From assembly GCA_050084985.1 (NCBI GenBank), contig JBITNC010000001.1, forward strand, positions 187,860,001 to 187,924,000: DNA of 64,000 nucleotides. Reading direction: 5' to 3'. The DNA comes from Nageia nagi (taxonomy: Eukaryota > Pinophyta). Shown piece by piece: positions 1 through 12,700 of this stretch. The number at the start of each line of letters is the position of its first letter. Position 1 is the stretch's first letter. The notes beneath the pieces were generated by a model that searched no databases, had not been told where the DNA came from, and saw only the letters and a list, made by a program, of their open reading frames with translations. The position numbers were made by a program, and so were the translations under genes.

Positions 1-501
1 ATATTGGCTAAACCACATGCATTTTTGTTTGTCAAGCCTATACCTAGGTTTCATTGAGTTTTCTTGCTGAATCTGAGTTTCAGCATTAGTTCAAGATGAT
101 TAATGGTTAAGCTTCTAATTACCACCAGATACGGACATACACAACAAACTTTATTTCAAATTCTAATAGAAAATTTACACTCGAAAAGATGATATATATA
201 TCACTTGAAGAAAGATGTTATCCATATCCTTCACACACAACACTTCTAATTCCAATTAGATACTGCCTGAAGTTTTATTCAAACTCAAAGTCATGTCTCT
301 TCGATCTTCTCAGCAATCTTTTCAACACTAGAAATATTTCATTCATTATGTCTGAAAATCTAATTGGTAGTCATGTGTATCCAATTCTGAAATTTTCAAA
401 CTTGTCAATTCCATTCTTAAGACAATGTCGATGAAATGCTTTGATCTACATGGATATACCCTGTTTGAAAGATTATACAAAGGAATTGAGAGAATACAAA
501 C

Positions 502-735
502 CTCTATCGGATATCTACGGAAGGCAGGTTCAAAACGACTTTTGCAGAATGTGTGAAACCATATTGTAAGTATTGGCAGAGCAATAAGTGCAGGTGTCAG
601 CTGGGCCGCTGCTGTTGTACTCAGCAAGCCCAGCAGTAGAACCTGTGATATGACTAAGCCAGCAATTATACGAGAATGAACAAAGGGCCAAAACGCTGCT
701 GCACTTTCATATTCTTGGTTATATACATTAATTAC
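502..735 (-). CDS. OSCA1-like: OSCA1-like exon H: last two transmembrane helices
   Basis: 234 nt, 78 codons, phase 0. It begins VINVYNQEYESAAAFWP (family hallmark), then the helices RIIAGLVISQVLLLGLLS and ALIALPILTIWFHTFCKSRF. It ends EPAFRRYPIE. The donor is GTTTGT and the acceptor CATGTTTCAG. The tail exon (family pattern AM.KDTLERA..PNLNLK) is not found in 1-501 and must lie further left. Confidence 0.96.
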
Positions 736-3700
736 CTGAAACATGAAAACTGTAACTGCTGAGCTTTCAAGAGTTAATTCGCATGGTCCAAGAATGTAAT
801 TACTTGAAAATGAATAACTCAAAAAATATAAGATGCCTTGTAACATTATCTGTGCTCGGACTTAAAGATCTTGATTCCACAGAATATTTAATAGAACTGG
901 ATAAGGGTTATTTATTGCTAGATTTGGCAACTCATATAATCACTTTCATGATATCAACAAGTCACACAGGATTGTTTTTGTGACCTAATAAATGTGAAAG
1001 AAACATTAATTCATAAAGGATTAAAATAAGGTACATAATGAACATTAACAACCCAAAGGAGAAGCCTGATCCAAATTACGGATCTTGTTCAAACATATAT
1101 ATTAATAATGATAATGCACTCTGTCTATTGTTATTATTGTTAATACATGGTTTCAAACTTAACTGAATACTAAAGAGTATTGTTAGATACAGTCATACTC
1201 ATTGAAGTCAAACATCCTTGCTTCAGAACAGATATATAAATAATCCCTAATACGTCTTAAAATTATGATAGATAAGATCATTTTATTAATGTTCATAGAG
1301 GTGGCTTCAAAAGAAGTACACCAATTCATACTAGAGGAAACTAAATTATGCAAGATCTCAGAAGAGAGGGTGGACCCAGACATGGATGAAATCCTCAATA
1401 CATCAAAAGTACCAAAGTGAAGGAATCAACAACCTAGGGGGAGAAGCTCAACCTAGGAGCTAAGATGTCAGCTCTAATTTGTAATGGAATGCAAAGTAGA
1501 AACAAAGCCATCATCATCACCAATTATCTCGACAAAGCAAAAAACAGGATCTAATGAGATTCCTAGGAGAATGACCAAGACCATAGTTATCAGACTTGGA
1601 CTCAGCAAGGTCCCCTCGGGGCTCAGGAAAAAAAACAACTGGACTCGGCAAAAAAAAAATCAAACTCAGCCAAACTTGGCTAGACTTGCCAAAACTCGGT
1701 CAGACTTGCTGTAACTCGGTTAATCATAGGGGACATCGGATCCAACGCCAAAAACTCTCCTACCATCCATTGTCAATGAATCAGTAATGTGTGGTTATTT
1801 GCAACTCTTGGACAAGTGAGGACTGACCAACACCTGACACCAAAGGGAAATAGCCCTAGAAGCCACTATTGTGGGTGGATAAGGTCACACAAAACTAACA
1901 TTGTTGTTCTTTAAGGTTGTAGTCTCTACTGAATATTTATTACTTCTCGTAGAAGGGATTTGGGTGAAAGAATAAAGTAATTGCTCAAATGGTTATCAAT
2001 CTCTCTTGTACCATCCTACATGTAAGAGTGAGAGCTTCTTAAAGGAACAAAGCCAAGCTTTTATGATTTAAAAAGAAGGAAAAGGTGGATAGGGACATTC
2101 TTGAATTTCTATACAAGCAACAATCCTTTCCTTGAGTCTTGTAATAAATAGGACATCTGAAGATGAAATGTTCTTCAATCTCTACCTCGTGAAAAGAGCT
2201 AAGGCAACATACTATATCCTCTCAAGGAATATGGTGGCTTGTCACCATCCACAACTGATGAGGGAAAACTCTTAAGTGACCAAATGAGATCATGTGGTTG
2301 TGTCCAATGTCATTGGCAGCAATCAACAAAAGTGATAATGCCATCCTCAATCCTCATGAAATGCTTCAAAAAGTGATAAAGCCATCCTCAATCCTCATGA
2401 AATACTCCAAAAAGTGATAACACCATCCTCAATCCTCATGAAATGCTCCAAGTATAAGGCATTAAGGTAGAGAGATCCAAGTGACTTGAATATATTACCA
2501 ATATATGTCATCTGACCATATGGTTAATCACCTTTTTACAAAGAAAAAGGCAGAGAGAAGCATTCAAAGAGTGTAACTTAATGGAGGTAGTCATACCAAC
2601 TAACTAAATTAGTGATGGTCTTCGAATACCAGCCTCAATGTTGTCCAAAAGTGCCCATGGAGGATACTAATTCTAAAAAACAAAGAGTTACGTACAAGTA
2701 TCCATTGGCCCAGTATGCAATCCCCTATGGATATAATCTGATGAGGAAGAAAAATAACTCTGAAGAGATGGTCTCAAGATAGAGAGGATGAACTCTAAAC
2801 TTAGATTGAAGAATACGTTGTGGAGCTACTCTCTAACACTTGATCATCCATTGTAGCAAAATAATTTGGACCCTCTCAATACAAGCCCTATCAACACACC
2901 CTAAACTCAAGCTTGTAAATTCATATCGATAATGGATTGTGGTTAATTAATGCAATTGAAGAGGCTCATCTTTGTAGGAATGTCCTAGCAGTATAATTGA
3001 AAAAATTGTTGGTTTGGTATTAAGAGGGAGGCATATCCCTTATAAAGTTGCAACTGTGAAGCTGACTTGAGAAGTGTAAGTTGTGGTTATCTCAATCAAC
3101 TTACCTTTGTAAAGGAATTAAAGCTAGAAACAATATTTTTGGAGATGATGAAGATCATCACCCTAGTCTTAAATCATAAAAGTGAGCAAGAGCATCTGAA
3201 CCTTGAGAATATGACAAAGAAATAAATCTTCAAGCTGTGAAATAAACTATAGCCATCATCAGTAAGAGTGTTTTCACAAATAAATTCTTCAAGTTCATCA
3301 ATGTAGATAAGAGAGTGTGAGAGAAAAATGGTATCCTTGTTTGATTCCAATAGTGCTCTAAACATCCTTTGAAATGCAGATGTCATCTGAAAATGATCAA
3401 CAACTACCTCATGAAGTCTCTTGATAGCAATTATAAAGATCTCTAAGATGCCAATGTCTTGCAGCCTCTGAAATAACATGTTTAGGAACTATGGTAAAGG
3501 CTTTGATAAAGTCTACAGAGTATTAGAAGACCAAAAATTAACCTCCTTAATGAGAGATTTAAGAATACTGAATGTATTATCATAAACATATTTATAGTTA
3601 CATATCATGACAGTCTTGTGTACTAACTGACAGTCACAAGAGACTGGCATAATAACAACCCAACAAGATAAACATGAGCCTCCTATAATTGCACACATGC

Positions 3701-6700
3701 AGCCCATGATATAATAATCCTACCATTTAATAAAACCCTAGATAATTGATAGTAATAGAAGACCAAAATATGGTTGATAGTTTGATGTTCACCCCTAAAA
3801 ACTTGTCATTGATGAGACCATAAAAAGTGCCTAGTGGGTCTGAGACTCTCAATGTAGGCATTGAAATAATCTAAAAGAATGACAACACCCAAAGAGTGTC
3901 AATATCTCCAAGTAGAGATCCCAAGTCACCATCAGAGCATATGACAAACGAAGATGATGCAAGAGTAAAGTAGCAATATGACTATAAAGGTTTCACCAAG
4001 AGAAGGAAGGCCCCTCTGAATTCGAAACACAACCCAAATCATGAACACCGCTTGAAAAGGTCTGAATATATGTGTTTCAAGCCTAAAACTTGAGGCCTAA
4101 TGACAACCACTAACATGTGTGAGGGCTCATTCAAGGCCTTCATGTCTTTGCAAGGAAAAAAAATATTCAAAGGTATAATAGCATGGAATGTACCAAAAGA
4201 ATATTGTATTGCCACATTAAAATTCCAGTAGGCCAAGGACAAGACCACCTTGGAGGAGAGGAGACACAAATCACTGCTCACAATTATAGATCATTGCCCA
4301 CTTGTTATATGTTACTCAGCTATCTCTTGTGCACATGCCTTCTGTAGTTCATCCATCTTAAGTCGCATGAGATCTTCATCCAAACAGATTTCAATGGGGA
4401 GATTAAATAGTTTTGTCTTGGCTGTTAAAGGCCTCATATGTTCCTTGATTGACTGAAACTGAATGAAAAGAGTGCCACAAGGACAATATCCTCAAGATCC
4501 AATGTTTCATGCAAGAAATAACAATGAAAGGATCAAAAGGCTTTGGAAGACCTTGGCGTTGGGCCTGAAGGTTGAACCCTTTGGGGTGGTGTTCCCTTTC
4601 TTCAAGAAATTTTCATTTTTAACATTCCTGTGTTGGATAAGGGTCTATGATTGCTTGTGTTTTATGTTATAGTCATCCTCTTGGAAGCTGAAGATCATTT
4701 ATTTATTGGAGGTGTGTAGGGTCATTCTAGGGTCATGAAGCTGATTCTAAACCTGTGTTATTTTCACTCTAAGTTTAGCCCCAATAGAACTAAAAACCCT
4801 CTTCAGTGCATATGCCATTGTTAGCTAAGGATGCAAATGATCCATACAATGATTGGTAGACATGTTTCAAATGTTGTTTGTAATGTGCATGAGTAGCATA
4901 AATGTAGAAAGAAAGAAGGAAATTTTATTACTTTCTACTAGTAACCAAAGTAGACCAGAGGGACTTGAAAGGATGCAATCAGATAATGAAGTTGTGTGGG
5001 AACCCAAAAATGGCACTAAAAATTAGGCAAAATTTAATGTAAACAACATGTTTCAGGAACATCCAGCAGTCAAAACAGTTAAAAATAGAGTTGGGCCTAA
5101 CCAATGATGCAGTGACGTGTGGTAGAAAAAACAATATCATCATATAGCACTTCCTTGCATATACAGGGAAGATCCATATATCTACAATCTTGGTTATAAG
5201 AGTAAAATGTAACACAAACTTCTAACAATTGAGATTCTTAACAAGAAATATAGAGTCGACTTGAAATTAAGCAAAAGACTATTTTTGGGAAAAGATATGC
5301 AGTAGCCAAACTTAACATGAGACCACACTGCAGAAATTAGACCATGCACTAGGAAATTGATTTTTTTATTAGACTTCACCTCTTCACTATCATAGAATAG
5401 ATGCAAGAGTCTTTCTCAATGATCAATTCCAAGGTTAATTGGGTAATATGCAATATATGGGCTTTCTATGAATTCTATAGTTCATTTCTTCCTTACTAGA
5501 AAACAGAATATGCTAGTATACCATCAAATACAATATCAATTAAACATGTGTAAACAACATATACTACATAATAGCGTTAGAAACTGTTGTACCCGCACAA
5601 CACAACCCAAGATGCAACATTTTGGGGACCCTATTTTTGCAAAGGCCATTTGGCGATAGATAGTTCATTCTGAAGAGTGCAAACATGATATCAGGGAACG
5701 ATTTAAGGCGATCATGCAACGAAGACCCTAAAGAGTATCAGAGATTCCAGCCGCCAGATTTGTAGCCAAGGAGCCAGGATCTGATAGCTATTGACAGAGC
5801 ACGAATTTTTGGCTCTAGAATGAGATCAATAGAGATGGGGCCGTTTTGGTCAATTTTAAGCCCAAAAAGGTGAGCATGACCAAAAGGTGCGTTTTGGTCA
5901 GTTTTGAGCCTAGAAAGTTGGAAAATGGTCAGTTTCATGACAAAGTGCATTTTGGTCAATTTTGAGCCCAAAAGTGGTCAATATGGTAAAAATGTGCATT
6001 TTTGCACGGTTTGAGCTCGAAAAGCTCGAACATGACCAAAAGTGCAAAGTTGAGCTCAAAATGACCAGAAATGCTCAAAAATGCCAAAAATGATTGTTTT
6101 TTCCCAGAAATGTCGAAAATACACACTTTGAGCTCGAAAATAATCGAAAATGCAGAGTTTGAGCTTGGAAGTGTTGAAAAGTGCGTTTTGGTCAAGTTCA
6201 AGCTCGAAAAAGATAGAACTAACCCGGATGATAGGGAATTGATCATAGGTGTTCTGAAACAGCTGATACTACTGAAGGTGGTGGACAAAGGCTATTCACG
6301 GGATGCTGTGAGACAGTTCAATGTGCCAAACTATCTATTTCGAAGCTTTCAGGACTCCCAATTCTAGGGGATGGTGTTCCCAAACAGTGAGGATAGAGTT
6401 TTGTGACAAAGGGAGATGAAGAATACAATTTCAGAAATATTTGGGCTTGGAACTTTTCAGTTCCGACCGAAGGGGCTTCCTAGGGGTGAAATCAAGAGAT
6501 AAGTGTTTTGACTTCCAAGAAATGTGGAGTTGAGTTTAAGCCTAGAAAAATGAGTTTTTTCAAGTAAGTCAAAATGAAAATCTGAGAGAAAGGTGTGATG
6601 CCAAATGACAAATCAAGGCCACTTTGCTCTTGGAAATTTTGAAAAAACTCAAGTTTTGCCCTCCAAAAATCTAGGGGGGAGTTTTCTGACTTTTGGCCCT

Positions 6701-9700
6701 TTTCCATGAATCTTGAAAATGGCCTATTCTTCTCAAAACCTGCGCCTACCTTTTGGGAGGCCCAGATTGATTCAAAAGTGAAATTTTTGAGCTTGGGAGC
6801 ATGGAGATTGCAATTCTACATCAAATTGGTCTTTCAAGTTTTGCAATTTTGACAAGATTTGCTCCCTCAAAAGTGGGAAAAACAACAAAGTGAGCAAAGA
6901 GGAGAAAAGGACAGCCAAAAGAAATGCTTCAAATTTTCCAAAAATCCAAATTCTCAAAATGAAAATCTAACAGAAAGGTGTGATGCCAAATCCAATTTTA
7001 GGCACCTTTGCTCTCGGAATTTTCGGAAAAATACAAAAAATGCCCCCCAAAAAGCTAGGTGCAAGTTTGGCATGTTTTCCCTCACTTCTCCAAAATTTGA
7101 AAATGGCCTATTTCCTCCAAAACCAGTGCCTACCCTTCTTGCACACCAAATTTGCCAAAAATTGAAAATTTTGACCTTCATGAGGTGTAGGAAGGGATTT
7201 CACACAAGTTTGATGATTTGAGTTTTCCAAAAAAATGAGATTGTCTTTCAAAATCATCAAAAATTGATCAGCCAATGCGAGAGCTCCAATATTTTCCAAA
7301 GTTGGCCAAATCAAAAAAGAAGAAAGAGGTAGGGTGGCAAATCCAAAGATGAGCAACTTTGCTCTTGGAATTATTGAAAAAACTCAAGATTTGCACTCCA
7401 AAAAGTTAGGGAGGGATTTACCAAGTTTTGGACCTTTTCAAAACTTTCCCAAACATGCCCAAAACCTTGAAAACCTGCGCCAAGCTTGGGAGCACTCAAA
7501 ATTGGTCAAAAATCAAACTTTTTGATCATAGAAGCATGGGAAATCCACTTTTGCACAAGTTTGATGTTATAAGTTTTTTGAAAAAAGTGGATCTACTCCC
7601 TCAAAATCATGAAAAATGGATCAGCCAATGGGAGAGCTTGAAATTTTTTCCAAATTTTTCAAAATTGCCAAAATAAAAATTGGTAAGAAAGGTAGGGTGG
7701 CAAATCCAACGATGAGCAACTTTGCTATTGGAATTATTGAAAAAACTCAAGATTTGCCCTCCAAAAAGTTAGGGGGGGGATTTACCAAGTTTTGAACCTT
7801 TTCAAAACTTTCCCAAACATGCCCAAAACCTTGAAAACTTGTGCCTAGCATTATGGGGGCTTAAAATTTGTCAAAGGTGAAATTTTTTAGCTTCATGGGG
7901 TGCAAAATTCAATTTTACACCATTTTGGTCTTCCAAGTGCATGATTTGGACAAGAAAAACTCCTCCAATCATGGATTTGCCCTCGAAAATGGAGTAAATC
8001 ACAAAAAAGAAAAAAGAAAAAATAGAAAACTTCAAATGTTCAAAAGTTTGACTCAAGATCCAAAATTTTAGAAATCAATTTTGATGATTGATTTGAGTAC
8101 CCATTTCCCTTGTGTGGTTTGGATCCAAAAAAGTGAAGAAAAACACAAAAGATTCTCAAGATCCAAGATCTAAAGTATGAAAATCTTCAATTTTCCAAAA
8201 AAAAGAAAAAAAAAATTGGAGATCATGTGTAGAATAAGAATTCAAACACTTTGGCTTTTGAAATTTTTGAAAAAAGAGCAAAATTGTGCCAATTATGCCT
8301 AGGCGCTCATTTCCAAGTTTTCCAACCTTTGGCCTTTTTTCTCAACATTGGGTATGAGTAGAAAACTCCAAAAATGCAAAAACACCTTATGGAGCCTCCA
8401 AAATGCCCCGTCATGAAAAAGCTGCAAATCCTCTCAAAACTTCCCAAAAATCTTAAAATCTTGCCCTTCATCCATCCATGAGATCAAAACCACCTTTTAA
8501 AATTTTTCCAAATTTCAAACACCCCTCCCTCTTTTCCAAAAAATCCACTTTTTCGGAAAATTTTCTCGGAATTCCTTGAGAATTTGCCAAAATGACCACA
8601 TCAAAGGCAAATCTAGAATGAAAGAAAGAAGGAGCTCAAAAGATTGATGAACAGATCCAAAATGACGATTTGAAGCTCCAAAGTTTGCCAAATTGATGCA
8701 AACTGCCTCGAAATTCGTGCCAAAGGGCATCAATTTTTGTAAATATTTTATTTTAAGCAAATTTTAGTATTGTTCTCTCACTAAACAACATTGTAATCTC
8801 AATTTAGCATTCAAATTAGCATTTTTATGTTTTTTTTAAGAATTAGAGCAACACTTGAAATTTTGACCTAATTTGCCTATAAATAAGAGGCATGGGGTCT
8901 CATTTTCACCAAAGCTCATTTTGTGAAAGAAGTGAACTTTTGTAAAAGAGGAGCAAATTAATGTATCCTTGCACAACTCTTTCATAAGCTAATACCAAGT
9001 GGTTAAGGTAAAGATCGAGCTTGTTTATCCATTTGTGTTGTTGTGAATTGATTCTTAAGGATTATCATTGTTCGTTTGACACTTTCGCATTCTTCCTTTG
9101 AAAACTCGCAAGTTTTAGGGAAAGTATCATTTCTTTATTTTCCTAAAGTGTTGGAAACCAATCTTTGATAGTTTCTTGGTTCATAGCATGCATGTAGATG
9201 TTTACATCCAAACTAGAGGTTTACATCCAAACTCTTGTCCTTCCCATGTTCTTCCACCATGTCCATTTGATTGCATCGATCTTGCTTGTAGAGTATCGAC
9301 AATCAGTATTCCTTCCTGCTTCTCTTTGGAACAACTCGAAAATAGTTGTCTGTTCGCAAAGTTGGATGAATTGGATGAAATCCCTTAGATGAATTGGATG
9401 AAATCCCTTAGCTGATCCGAAAAAGGATGAACTTTTTAGACGATGCTTTATTGTGGTGATTAGTTTGGTTTTTGACCAAGTATCCGTTTCCGTTTCACAA
9501 GTGTAGTCTCTCACTTTATAGTATTTTACTTATTCTTTCTTTATGCTTTATTTATGCTTTCTTCATGCTTTCAAACCCAAATATAATCGTTAAGTCTCAC
9601 ACAAATATTTCGAATAAACTCTACATCAAATAAAAAACGTTGGTTAACAGACTGCTACCTCTCATTCAAAAAACAAAAGTTTGCATATCCTCCCTTCTTG

Positions 9701-12700
9701 CGAGCATTGTAGTGTTTGTATCTAAAACAAACAAGTGCCACTTATCAATGTTAGCTGCAAGAATACACATAAGAATATCATAATTCAATTTTTCATCTTA
9801 TATTTCTATTTATATCATTGTTTTTGGAATCCTAAATGTACTAAGTTTCTTACATGGATCCCATCTTGCCATGTCCAATCAACCTAAGGCATAGAAAGAG
9901 AAACTATATTCGATGTCACTACATCATCATCCTTGATATCTTTGTCATCACTATATCCACTAGTAGTACAGCTAGGTCCTGCACCTCCCTCATACTCCCT
10001 TACATCCATGGGATCCTCCTCCAAGTACTCTATGGATTGCGTTGTCATAGTCATCCATCACTCTACGTAAGCCTTGATTATCTTTGCAAGTGAATCACAA
10101 TTCGACTTCTCCCATTCTAGGGTCCAAGCAACATAGTAAATAACACCCTCAAAAAGATATCTCTCTGTTGCATATTGAACCACATACAAAACAAAGTCAA
10201 GAATATAAGATTGTGCCTTAAGACTCAAAAAAACATCTCGACAAACTTGTGTTGAACTGGCACCCAACAACTCCTTCAAATCTGACTAAGCTCATGTAAG
10301 CCCTCCTCACAACCAACAAATCCCAAGTATGGTCTTGACATTTCTTGAGCTTCTATGAATTCATCTAACTAACACCTCCAATGCTATGTGCCTTGAGTTT
10401 GTTTTTTGCAATCAAAAGCAACCCACCTAGCCCAAAAGGAAAGTCAATATCAATGACAAAGATGTGAAGAATAGGTGAATGAAGAATGACAATGTGGCTC
10501 CCACAACAAAATCTATAATAATTGAATCTTTCCCTGTTTTGTGGTAAAGACAAAAAGATCATGATATAGTTGTCCCACGATAGTTAGACCCCACACATAG
10601 CACTTTTGTTCTCTAATCATGGCTATGATGATGTACACCATGCCAATAAGAAAACTCTCATATCAACACAGATAAAAAATTATAGAAATTGAATACCTGA
10701 AAATCCTTCAGAAGGACTCAAACATGCACCATCCAAATAACAATCGCACTTCCCATAATTGTATTGCATTGAGCCAATCGAGTATTGTGCTAGCCTTATC
10801 CCCCTTCTTTGATGTCATTGGCTCTGGGAACACTAATCGACCATAGCTGAAGACAATAAACATCCTTCAAAATGATTTTCATCTTTACCATAGGCTAGTG
10901 GAATTTATTTGTATCAATGTTCTAACTCTTAGTCAAAGTAGAGTCACTTGGGCACAATCTAGAACCAAGAGTACCACCCCCAACATCGACAACAAAATCA
11001 CTATCTACAAAGTTTCTATCTCCTCAGCAATCATCTCATATCCACACACATTCTCAATAACTATTATTTACATAATATGGGAAATAATAGAAAATTGATG
11101 CCCTTGATGGAAAAACAGTAAAAAAATCAATAAACAGGCGCAAATTAGAAACGTAATTTTTGGTACATTTCAGGCCCCCTTTGCCATTTTGAGCACTTCA
11201 GGCTATACAACTTATAGACGATGGGTGCTCTAGGGTCCATTGCCGAGAAATCGGACTGATGCCAAATGGGCTCAAAATTTGCCACCAAAGTGTGAGATGC
11301 TAGGGTTGATCCTTTCCACAAAGTAAAAATCAAAACTTTGGAAATAACAACCTAAAAATAGCAAAAGCGCATTCTAAAATCTTAACTAAATCTACAAAAA
11401 ATCATCAGAAAAATCAGCTTACAACATGATCCCTTAGCAATCCTCGTATGAAATCAGCCTTCCTCTCCATTTAGGCGATATTCTTTCAGACCATAAATGT
11501 TGTGACAGAAAGAAAATAAAACTCCCAAATTGTCCACAAAACTCAACAAAATCAGGTATACACACTCTTATCCCTTCTCTATACTCCCTTTGCTCTTTGC
11601 AATTTTCTTCCCATAAAAAAATGGCTATTCCTTTGCATTCTTCCCCTTTTATAGATTTTTCTAGCTTGATATTTTATATTTTTAATTCCTTTTAACTGGT
11701 TTATGAGCTTCAGCATTAACATCCGCAAATCTAGGCATCAATTTCAAAAACAGAGCAAACCATGCGATCTCCAACATATCACAAATACATGATGAAAAAT
11801 TTACTCCAATTCTGGCACAAATCCCAAAATGCCACCATTTTGGGGCCACAGGCCCAAAACGCCAACATTGTTGCACCTAGGCCCCATAATGACAACATTC
11901 TAGCCCCAACGATCTAGAATACCTATATTCTATCTTAAGTCATTTTTGGTAATTTCAACTCGATTTGCATGCAAAATCATAGCAAAACGTTTTATCAATT
12001 ATCTATTTTTTAATTTTTATGCATTATCATTTTTATATTGTACTAATGATTTCAAATTAACATTTTTGTGAAAACGCATTATTGTTTCAAACTTGCAGGA
12101 TTATCAGCCACCAGAACATGATCACATATCGCCCAACACATAGGGAAACTCAGAATTATATAGCAACATTAATATCAGTTTTATCATCTGAATTATTGGC
12201 TTTTAAATTTCTTTTCTAATTTATCAAAAATCATGGATTATCATACTCTGAATTGATCAAGAAGAGCTACTTCCAAGCACAAATATCAGTATTTCATGCG
12301 GTGTAGCAATTTCAGAGGTTATCAGTTTTGCCTCCAACTGTTTGTTTCAAGTTGCCTATTTAGAATAACTCTTCAGAAGCAGCTCAGAATAAAAGGGGCA
12401 ATCAATATCATTTATTTCACTCTTAAAAAAGTGCTCATTTAATATCTCACCTGTCCTTTTCAACCCTTGAAGCAACTCATCCATATCACAGCAAGTTTCA
12501 TCATTGTACGCTTTTTAGAAGTTATTTCTTTTGGATAACATTTTTTTGCAGAATCTTTGTACAGGCAATTTTGTAAGGTTTCATCAAGCTCTTATACCTT
12601 TATATTTTGAGGCAAACTATAGACACTTAAAATTTCATTTCAATTATTTAAAATGATTTTATTTAATTGTTTTACTTGATTTATACAAAATGTCAATTGT

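Larger units (their letters stand above)
5585..9672 (+). mobile_element. EL1: ORF-less EL-family LTR-like unit (3' truncated)
   Basis: It starts with the terminal palindrome TGTTGTACCCGCACAACA (5585-5602) and a subterminal hairpin (CCCAAGATG 5606-5614 against CATTTTGGG 5618-5626). 5900-6200 is clearly homologous to the leader of EL3 (52.0-52.2 kb, opposite strand). 8440-8520 matches EL3 near 50545, around the words GAGATCAAA and TTAAAATTTTT. 8847-8900 matches the EL3 3' module (GAGCAACACTTG, then TATAAATA at 8878). The U5-like tract runs to TCTCATTC near 9668, where homology to EL3 stops about 270 bp short of its end, so I infer truncation. The EL2/EL3 ORF is absent: leader and 3' module are directly joined. 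A 5-bp flank GAAAC precedes it, with no partner found. Confidence 0.8.

Noticed and set aside
1-501. Search for the C-terminal OSCA exon
   Set aside because: No minus-strand frame with the DTLERA or NLNLK pattern and no suitable acceptor; the exon must lie left of the window.
10058-10562. Minus-strand frames as a hidden gene
   Set aside because: Two short frames without linked splice sites, motifs or a partner copy; left as unrecognised.
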